7,529 bases of DNA from Clostridia bacterium (GTDB lineage Bacteria > Bacillota > DSM-521 > Neomoorellales > Neomoorellaceae): NCBI GenBank assembly GCA_030445875.1, contig JASUSX010000107.1, positions 1-7,529 of the forward strand, given 5' to 3'. The position numbers were made by a program, and so were the translations under genes. Positions within the stretch are counted from its first letter, which is position 1; the number at the start of each line of letters is the position of its first letter. Positions 1 to 4,976 of the stretch are shown piece after piece. Under the pieces are notes generated by a model. The model was not told the origin of the DNA. It saw nothing but the letters and a program-made list of their open reading frames with translations, and did not search any database.

Positions 1-389
1 GCCAGGGTAAAGCTGTCCAGGACATCGGTGATACTATCCCGCACCTTCTCCCAGATATCCCTGGTAACGCAGGTTTCGGCCCGCTCGCAGCCATCGCCTT
101 CATTGACATTCAGGCAATCCACCGGGGCAATTGGGCCCTCCAGGACACGGATAATATCGCCCACGGTGATCTCCTCCGGGTCGCGACTCAACGTGTAGCC
201 TCCCTGGGCGCCGCGGACGCTCTTTACCAACCCCGCCTTACGTAAAACAGCGATAAGTTGTTCCAGATAATGCTCGGAAATATCCTGTCTTTCAGCGACA
301 CTTTTAATGGGGATGGGGCCTTCGCCGTAATGCTGGGCCAGGTCAAACATGGCCCGCAGGCCATACTCTCCCCGGGTTGAGAGTTTCAC
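1..389 (-). CDS. iscR: IscR-type Rrf2 family transcriptional regulator (3' end outside window)
   Basis: I translated this by eye from a GTG at 387-389; about 129 codons are visible and the C-terminus runs off the left edge. The N-terminus (VKLSTRGEYGLRAMFDLA) and the winged-helix stretch YLEQLIAVLRKAGLVKSVRGAQGGY (residues 41-65, read in two parts: YLEQLIAVLRKAG and LVKSVRGAQGGY) are classic Rrf2/IscR. Glu43 matches the E. coli IscR residue involved in telling type-1 from type-2 sites. Three cysteines (C92, C101, C107) sit where IscR binds its [2Fe-2S] cluster, although the first gap is eight residues rather than the five of E. coli. The likely role is an Fe-S-status sensor that represses Fe-S assembly genes. 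In Clostridia such genes often precede nifS/nifU, which would lie to the left here (not seen). It has its own ribosome site and promoter and is separated from the upstream operon by a terminator. The family is certain; the exact regulon is inferred. Confidence 0.93.
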   Translation of the reverse strand, partial: MKLSTRGEYGLRAMFDLAQHYGEGPIPIKSVAERQDISEHYLEQLIAVLRKAGLVKSVRGAQGGYTLSRDPEEITVGDIIRVLEGPIAPVDCLNVNEGDGCERAETCVTRDIWEKVRDSITDVLDSFTL

Positions 390-395
390 CCCACC

Positions 396-401
396 ACCTC
401 C
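396..401 (-). promoter_or_regulatory. Ribosome binding site of the Rrf2/IscR gene
   Basis: GGAGGT on the minus strand lies six bases before the GTG at 389. It fixes that GTG as the start; the next Met (residue 14) would cut into the first helix. Confidence 0.85.
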
Positions 402-427
402 AATCCCTACTGATTTCCTCGGCAATT

Positions 428-452
428 ATATCTTAGCAAGTCGCTCGGGTAT
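428..452 (-). promoter_or_regulatory. Candidate IscR type-1-like operator overlapping the promoter
   Basis: The 25 bases between the -35 and TATAAT start ATACCCGAGC and end GCTAAGATAT, an imperfect dyad (8 of 12 half-site pairs symmetric by eye). Aligned to the E. coli IscR type-1 consensus recalled from the literature, about 18 of 25 positions agree, including the outer ATA/TAT. Its position would block RNA polymerase, which fits autorepression by the downstream regulator. The match is by eye and not statistically tested. Confidence 0.5.
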
Positions 453-458
453 TGTCAA
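430..458 (-). promoter_or_regulatory. Sigma-A type promoter of the Rrf2/IscR gene
   Basis: On the minus strand a perfect -35 TTGACA (453-458) is followed after 17 bases by TAAGAT (430-435, 4/6 match to TATAAT). A perfect TATAAT (425-430) overlaps it but would be 22 bases from the -35, which is too far. Either hexamer places the transcript start about 30 bases before the GTG, leaving a short leader that contains the GGAGGT site. Confidence 0.75.
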
Positions 459-550
459 TAACAAAGCTGAGTTTTTTACTCTGGTTTTTAAGTTATCCCG
501 GCCGGAAGAAAATATACTATTTCTTTAATACCTGGACGCTGGGAAATAAA

Positions 551-567
551 TTCCTGGACACCAGGAA
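551..567. repeat. Perfect 17-bp palindrome with a degenerate upstream copy
   Basis: TTCCTGG-ACA-CCAGGAA has perfect 7-bp arms. A decayed copy lies at 529-545 (CCTGGAC shared, right arm CTGGGAA), with centres 22 bp apart, about two helical turns. It abuts the T-tract of the operon terminator and lies about 95 bp upstream of the Rrf2 -35 box. It could be a protein binding site or a second hairpin in the operon's 3' end. No family is recognised. Confidence 0.5.
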
Positions 568-602
568 AAAGAAAAGCCAGGGCTCTTATTCGATCCCTGG
601 CT
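566..602 (-). terminator. Rho-independent terminator of the six-gene operon
   Basis: On the minus strand an 8-bp perfect stem AGCCAGGG / CCCTGGCT (595-602 with 575-582) with a 12-base loop is followed by TTTTCTTTTT (the first T closes the stem). It lies about 70 bases after the PreA-like stop. The opposite strand has no T-run after the stem, so the terminator acts on minus-strand transcription. The rest of the 390-673 gap holds only the Rrf2 control region and the palindrome; I see no gene in it. Confidence 0.88.
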
Positions 603-673
603 CATAAAATTTCCGGGCTAATAGCCTGTTCCGGTTTTCCCTTAGTCCCAGTACTGATCCCTTTTGCCCTTCT

Positions 674-1954
674 TTACTTAACCCCTGCAGCCCACCTGCT
701 AATCTCGCCATAGCCATCCCAGACGATTTCGCCCGTGTCACGTTTGACCATCCGAACGGCATCCCGGTTACAGTTACCCAGACACCAGCCGCAACCCATA
801 CAGTACTTGTCGTTAACCTGAGGGCCTTTATGCTTATCTATAGTTAGCGCCTCATAGGGGCACAGGCGGGCACATATGCCGCAGCGGTTGCACTTATCCA
901 AATCATATAAGGGGATAATCGGGGACGGATGCTGCATGGGGTTCTCGCGGGGAAAGTCGCGCAGATAAGAAAACCGCGGTACGCATAGGCCCAGCATATC
1001 TCCTATTGTGCTGTAGCCCTTGCGGTCCATGAATTCTTCTATGCCCTCAATAATCTCTCTAATGGCTTCGACACCCCGGCAATAGATCACCGAGCAGAGC
1101 TGTACCGTAGGGCAGCCGGCCATGATGTAACGGATAACGTCGTCCCAGGTAAAGACTCCGCCGATGCCGGAACACGGGATCTTGACTGTGGCCGTGATCT
1201 CCAGCACCTTAGCCAGGGAGAATGGTTGCCACGATCTGCCGGGCAAAAAACCGCAGGAGAAGGGGCCACCATAGAAAGTACCCGTTTCGTGATCGATCCA
1301 GGCACCATAGAAGGCATTGTTGGCCGACACGGCGTGGCCGCCGGCTTTTTCGACCGCCAGGGCCACTTCGGCCATGCGGACACACTGGGGCGTCATCTTA
1401 AACATAATGGGTGTTTTCACGGCGTCAACACAGACTTTTGTTACTTCGTAGGCTTTTTCCGGATCCAGGGCCAGGGGGGCGCCCACATCCTTATGTTTTA
1501 CTTCGGCACCAAAGGTGGCGTGGGGACCGCCAGTATCCAGCTCGATGATGTCCGCCCCCAGCTTCTCCATATCAACGCACAGTTCGGCCCAGGTGTCGGC
1601 TGCGGTGCCTATCCCGGAAACGCTGGGGATGAAAGCCACATTATTATCCTTGCAAAGGTCACGGATGCGGGGGCCGATTTCATCCCGCCATTTTTCATAG
1701 GGTATATGGCTGAACATCTCGGAACAAATCCAGGTTTCCCGGAACTCTTTACCAAAACGCCTCAGGGAGTAAAAGTAAGGCCGCGGCCAGCGGTGAACGC
1801 CGTCAATCCGGTGCACCGTCTTAGTGACCAGCCCGCCGATACCCTGTTTGATTACCCGCTCAACCAGGTGGACGGTTTCCCCAAAATCGTTGGAAGAAAC
1901 CAGGACCGGGTTCTTAAACCTAACGCCGCACATTTCCGTTCTCAGGTCAGCCAT
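674..1954 (-). CDS. PreA-like FMN oxidoreductase with C-terminal 2x[4Fe-4S] ferredoxin domain, active-site loop altered
   Basis: The protein has 426 residues. Residues about 1-320 form a dihydroorotate-dehydrogenase-like FMN barrel. Visible marks are KMTP (186-189, FMN/active-site Lys), SANN (210-213), SGIGGV (262-267) and VQLCS (284-288). The C-terminus carries two CxxCxxCxxxC clusters (C355/358/361/365 and C385/388/391/395). This is the layout of PreA and of the C-terminal half of mammalian dihydropyrimidine dehydrogenase. However, the family's NxSCPHG loop, which holds the proton-donating Cys, reads DTGGPHA at 140-146, so Asn, Ser and Cys are all replaced. Pyrimidine reduction is therefore unlikely. 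No PreT partner is adjacent; electrons could come from a ferredoxin or from the upstream oxidoreductases. The ATG at 1954 follows a G-rich stretch with a GGAG about 11 bases away. It is the last gene before the terminator, 36 bases after the activase stop. The family is firm; the substrate is unknown. Confidence 0.9.
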   Translation of the reverse strand: MADLRTEMCGVRFKNPVLVSSNDFGETVHLVERVIKQGIGGLVTKTVHRIDGVHRWPRPYFYSLRRFGKEFRETWICSEMFSHIPYEKWRDEIGPRIRDLCKDNNVAFIPSVSGIGTAADTWAELCVDMEKLGADIIELDTGGPHATFGAEVKHKDVGAPLALDPEKAYEVTKVCVDAVKTPIMFKMTPQCVRMAEVALAVEKAGGHAVSANNAFYGAWIDHETGTFYGGPFSCGFLPGRSWQPFSLAKVLEITATVKIPCSGIGGVFTWDDVIRYIMAGCPTVQLCSVIYCRGVEAIREIIEGIEEFMDRKGYSTIGDMLGLCVPRFSYLRDFPRENPMQHPSPIIPLYDLDKCNRCGICARLCPYEALTIDKHKGPQVNDKYCMGCGWCLGNCNRDAVRMVKRDTGEIVWDGYGEISRWAAGVK

Positions 1955-1990
1955 CTTTGCTCGCTCTCCCCCTCGGTAATTATTTCATCA

Positions 1991-2893
1991 TCACATCATG
2001 CGCCCGATGGTTGTTTGCAGGCCAAAGGAGGCAATTACTCCCCTGGCCGCTAAAACGTCTTCCCGTTTAATTTCTTGATATTGCTGGTAAGGCGAACTTA
2101 ACCCCAGGTATTCATACTTGCTGGCTCCCAGGGAGTGCAGGGGTTCAATGTCGATCCACTCGAGGCCCAGGTCGCGGGCCAACAAGGCCGTGGCTCTTAT
2201 ATTCTCTTCCCCGTCGTTATAGCCCGGGATTAAAGGGAAAGATATGCGCACTTGGCACTTGCTGGCCATGACTTTAGCGTTGTTTAGAATTAGCTTGTTA
2301 TCAACCCCTGTCCCTTGCCGGTGCTTTTCCGGGTCCATGTGCTTTAGATCTAAAAGTACCAGGTTGGTATATTCCAGGGCCTGCTCTACCGCCGCCGGGC
2401 TACCATAGCCGCAAGTATCCAATACCGTAGAGATCCCCCGGGAGTGCAGGGCTTGCAGCAGTTCAATGGTAAACCGGGGCTGGTAAAAGGGTTCACCCCC
2501 GCTGATGGTGACGCCTCCATCACTGCCGTAAAATGGTGCATCCTTTAATACCTCAGCAACAACCTCTTCTACTGTTACCTGCCTGCCTATCTGCTGCAGG
2601 GCACTGGGAAGGCAGGTTGCCACGCACTTAAAACACAGGTTACACCTGGACCGGTCAACCTTTTGCTCTTTTTGCCTGCTGACAGCCTGTTCAGGGCATA
2701 CCCTGGCGCATGTTCCACATGCCGCGCACCTTCTTGCAATAAAGTACAGTTGCGGATAACCCTCCCAGGTTTCCGGATTAGCGCACCAGCTGCACCTGAG
2801 AAAACATCCCTTTAGAAACACCGTAGTACGGATACCAGGCCCGTCATGGGTGGCAAAGCGTTTGATGTCGGTGATGTATCCTGCCGTAGTTAT
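1991..2893 (-). CDS. Glycyl-radical-enzyme activating protein (radical SAM, ferredoxin insert), apparent ATA start
   Basis: This is a radical SAM activase of the pyruvate formate-lyase activase family; such enzymes use SAM to install a glycyl radical on a partner enzyme. In 300-residue numbering it shows ITDIKRFATHDGPGIRTTVF (7-26), the radical SAM CxxxCxxC at C30/C34/C37, and an inserted pair of clusters (C56/59/62/66 and C84/87/90/94). It also has SGGEP (131-135) and DTCGY (159-163). The insert is typical of activases for hydroxyphenylacetate decarboxylase, glycerol dehydratase and choline lyase type enzymes. The first usable GTG (2821) encodes V25 and would delete the conserved HDGPGIRTT segment. 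Upstream to the preceding in-frame stop (2945) there is no ATG, GTG or TTG. ATA at 2891-2893, following a very G-rich stretch, gives a normal family N-terminus and length. No partner glycyl radical enzyme is visible. The function class is firm; the start codon is inferred. Confidence 0.88.
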   Translation of the reverse strand: MTTAGYITDIKRFATHDGPGIRTTVFLKGCFLRCSWCANPETWEGYPQLYFIARRCAACGTCARVCPEQAVSRQKEQKVDRSRCNLCFKCVATCLPSALQQIGRQVTVEEVVAEVLKDAPFYGSDGGVTISGGEPFYQPRFTIELLQALHSRGISTVLDTCGYGSPAAVEQALEYTNLVLLDLKHMDPEKHRQGTGVDNKLILNNAKVMASKCQVRISFPLIPGYNDGEENIRATALLARDLGLEWIDIEPLHSLGASKYEYLGLSSPYQQYQEIKREDVLAARGVIASFGLQTTIGRMM

Positions 2894-2944
2894 TTCCTGC
2901 CCGCCCCCTCTCCCCGCAGGTCTGTAAGGCTTAAATAGGCATCT

Positions 2945-3526
2945 TTATTGCCTTTTTATCAGTGGCGGTCCCATCCAGATAATCGGCCGGCCGAAGTGGG
3001 CGTTAAGTATGTCACCAATAGCCTGCCAGATGATAAAGATAATCACAAAGGGCAAAGACCAGCCGGCTACCGCCCACAAGAACCAGGAACCAAGGAGCCA
3101 GGATAGGGCTGCGCTTAGGAAGAATACATCCGTGGCCACCATAAAAAGGGCAGCGGCAGTATTGGCCAGGAAAAACCCAGGCGTAAAACCGGTCATCAAC
3201 AGGCCCATGATGAGGAAGACCCAGCCGTCTACAGCCGCCGTATCATGGCCGACAATGCGTAAGGCCTGTAAAAGCTTTTCCCCAAAGCCATACCACATAA
3301 AGGCGCTAAAAGCGAGGAGAACATTACCCGGTAAGATGGCGCCGTTACGTAGTTCAATTACACCGGCAGTAGTCTGGACAACGGCCCCCGCCAGACCAAG
3401 AGGGATGAGGAGGAATACTAGCTCCTTTGGCGCCAGCCCTGTAGCTACCGGCCACAGGCAGCCAAGGTAAAAAGCCAGGACCATCGAACCCGCCGGTCCC
3501 GGGTTTGCCCACTTCCCGTTAGCCAT
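2945..3526 (-). CDS. SatP / AceTr (GPR1-FUN34-YaaH) family monocarboxylate transporter
   Basis: The 193-residue membrane protein has about six hydrophobic segments (roughly 12-30, 35-57, 66-82, 99-121, 122-144, 147-170). The family signature NPxPxG is present as NPGPAG at residues 8-13, just before the first helix. The C-terminal GDILNAHFGR (171-180) matches GEVLNEQFGR of E. coli SatP. Known members move acetate, succinate or related short acids with protons across the cytoplasmic membrane. Length and helix number are normal for the family. AAGGAGG (3537-3543) lies ten bases before the ATG. It sits between the AOR complex genes and the activase, so the likely cargo is the acid that the AOR makes or consumes; the direction and identity of that acid are not shown by sequence. 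It could be confused with six-helix AmiS/UreI channels, but the NPxPxG motif argues for AceTr. Confidence 0.85.
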   Translation of the reverse strand: MANGKWANPGPAGSMVLAFYLGCLWPVATGLAPKELVFLLIPLGLAGAVVQTTAGVIELRNGAILPGNVLLAFSAFMWYGFGEKLLQALRIVGHDTAAVDGWVFLIMGLLMTGFTPGFFLANTAAALFMVATDVFFLSAALSWLLGSWFLWAVAGWSLPFVIIFIIWQAIGDILNAHFGRPIIWMGPPLIKRQ

Positions 3527-3536
3527 TAACTATTCG

Positions 3537-3543
3537 CCTCCTT
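3537..3543 (-). promoter_or_regulatory. Ribosome binding site of the SatP-like gene
   Basis: AAGGAGG on the minus strand lies ten bases before the ATG at 3526 in the short gap after the FAD oxidoreductase stop. It supports this start and independent translation of the transporter. Confidence 0.8.
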
Positions 3544-3572
3544 TTTGTTCTCAATGCCTTTTTGCTTAATGC

Positions 3573-4838
3573 TTACCATAGATCCAGATAGCGCCCGATC
3601 AGCCTGTAAGGCCAGGGATAGGGTGAATTTAGTTGCTGGATCAAGGGCCACTTTGCTTTTAAGTGGTGCAAATTATCGCGGCGCCACATGGCCCCCAGGA
3701 GTAACCCCAGGTTATCAGCCAGTCTGCCGACAGCCTGGGCCCCCAGCAAATAGCCATCCTGCAAAATCAGCCGGCAGTAACTGCCTTCCTGCTTCTTTTC
3801 TATGACTTCTACCCCATCCCTTTCCTGGCACCCGGCCAGCGTTTTGCCAAGGGATGCGGCATGGGTGCCGAAAAAGTGGGCTCTGGTAAAATTCCAGGCG
3901 CCGCGGTACGGGCTTTTCAACCCCATGCAGTTGCGGGCGACAACCTCGGCCTGTTCCAGGGCATTATGCCGCAATTGATACAACGCCTGCTCCCCGGTAA
4001 AGGCATCCCGGGTTTCTACACAATCCCCGCAAGCATAGACACCCTCCCCGCTGGTCTGCAGATACTCATTGACCTTAATCCCCCGTGATTTACCCACTTC
4101 AATCCCCGCTTCTGCTGCCAGCTTACTGGCCGGTACCACGCCGGTAGCCAGTACCACCGTATCGCACGGGATCTCCCTCTTATCAGTGGTAACGCCCGTC
4201 ACCCAGCCGTTACCATTAATGCTCAAGACCTTTTCCCCGGTGAAAACTTTAATCCCCCTTGCTACCAGTTCTTCAGCCAAAATAGTGGCCGCCTCCCGGT
4301 CAAAGACCCGGGGCAGGATCCAATCCAGCAGTTCGATCAGGGAGACTTCATAGCCTTTGTTTTTAAGGGCTTCTGCCGCCTCAATGCCGATGAGACCCGA
4401 ACCGATGACTACGGCCGCTTTCCCTCCATAGGCAGCCAGGCTATCAGCATCAGCCAGGATCTTACAGTTAAAAACCCCTCCCCTGTCTAGCCCCCTGATG
4501 GGGGGTACAACCTGGTTACCCCCCGTGGCCATGACCAGCCGGTCATAGCTAATGATCTCACCGCCCGCCAGCAAAACCTCCCTCTTTTCCTGATTGATAG
4601 CCAGGGCCTTGCGGCCCAGGATGAGCTCAATACCAGCCCGGCGGTAGTCATCCAGTTGTTTGAGAAAGACGGTCTGGCGTGGCACATTGCCCCCCAGGTA
4701 GTACGGCAGGGCACCGGGGTCATATTCGGGGCAGTTTTCCTGGGAGATGATCATGACCCGGCAATCCGCGCCGTACTTCCTGATACTGAAGGCCGCTGCA
4801 CTACCTGCAATTCCGTTACCTATTATTACTACCTGCAC
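3573..4838 (-). CDS. aorC: AorC-like FAD-dependent NAD(P)H oxidoreductase subunit
   Basis: The 421-residue protein belongs to the pyridine-nucleotide-disulfide oxidoreductase superfamily. An N-terminal FAD Rossmann motif GNGIAG (7-12) is followed by ATGG (104-107), a second nucleotide motif GSGLIG (146-151) and the FAD-contacting ACGD (269-272). NADH oxidases and CoA-disulfide reductases carry a redox Cys in CGLPYY; here the site reads GALPYY (42-47). Thiol chemistry is therefore unlikely, and the protein probably only passes electrons between NAD(P)H and Fe-S clusters. Its position directly after polyferredoxin and AOR genes matches AorC, the FAD subunit of the Aromatoleum AorABC complex, where it gives the AOR access to NAD+. 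The start is GTG with GGAGGGG five bases upstream. The C-terminus after about 375 (WRRDNLHHLK and a Pro-rich tail) is less family-typical. A free-standing NAD(P)H oxidase of NirB/rubredoxin-reductase type is the main alternative. Confidence 0.85.
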   Translation of the reverse strand: MQVVIIGNGIAGSAAAFSIRKYGADCRVMIISQENCPEYDPGALPYYLGGNVPRQTVFLKQLDDYRRAGIELILGRKALAINQEKREVLLAGGEIISYDRLVMATGGNQVVPPIRGLDRGGVFNCKILADADSLAAYGGKAAVVIGSGLIGIEAAEALKNKGYEVSLIELLDWILPRVFDREAATILAEELVARGIKVFTGEKVLSINGNGWVTGVTTDKREIPCDTVVLATGVVPASKLAAEAGIEVGKSRGIKVNEYLQTSGEGVYACGDCVETRDAFTGEQALYQLRHNALEQAEVVARNCMGLKSPYRGAWNFTRAHFFGTHAASLGKTLAGCQERDGVEVIEKKQEGSYCRLILQDGYLLGAQAVGRLADNLGLLLGAMWRRDNLHHLKAKWPLIQQLNSPYPWPYRLIGRYLDLW

Positions 4839-4888
4839 CTTTTCCCCTCCCCGGCGTCGGCTTGAGCCCCAAAATAGAGCCCTGGAGG

Positions 4889-4946
4889 ACCCGACCCGGC
4901 ACCCGGCTCCACCGCCTGCTGCTTCTTATAGAACTCCGGGTCGGGT
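4889..4946. repeat. 11-bp perfect inverted repeat in the AOR/FAD-subunit gap
   Basis: ACCCGACCCGG (4889-4899) and CCGGGTCGGGT (4936-4946) are exact reverse complements around a 36-base loop, inside the 138-base gap between the AOR stop and the FAD-subunit GTG. No T-run follows on the minus strand, so it does not look like a terminator. It may be an mRNA processing or stability hairpin that sets subunit ratios, or a remnant of an extragenic repeat. No small gene such as a MoaD-type protein fits in the gap. Confidence 0.6.
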
Positions 4947-4976
4947 TCCCCGGTATTTATGCCGTGTGGTCTGGTC

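Noticed and set aside
674..1954. True dihydropyrimidine dehydrogenase subunit PreA
   Set aside because: The catalytic NxSC loop is replaced by DTGG and no PreT-type partner lies next to it.
1226..2053. Plus-strand open frame of 275 codons opposite the PreA-like gene
   Set aside because: It is antisense to a protein with clear FMN and ferredoxin motifs, and its translation shows no recognisable domain.
2945..3526. AmiS/UreI-type amide or urea channel
   Set aside because: The size and six helices fit, but NPGPAG at the N-terminus and GDILNAHFGR at the C-terminus are AceTr/SatP signatures.
4889..4946. Intrinsic terminator between AOR and FAD-subunit genes
   Set aside because: No T-run follows the hairpin on the coding strand and the loop is 36 bases long.
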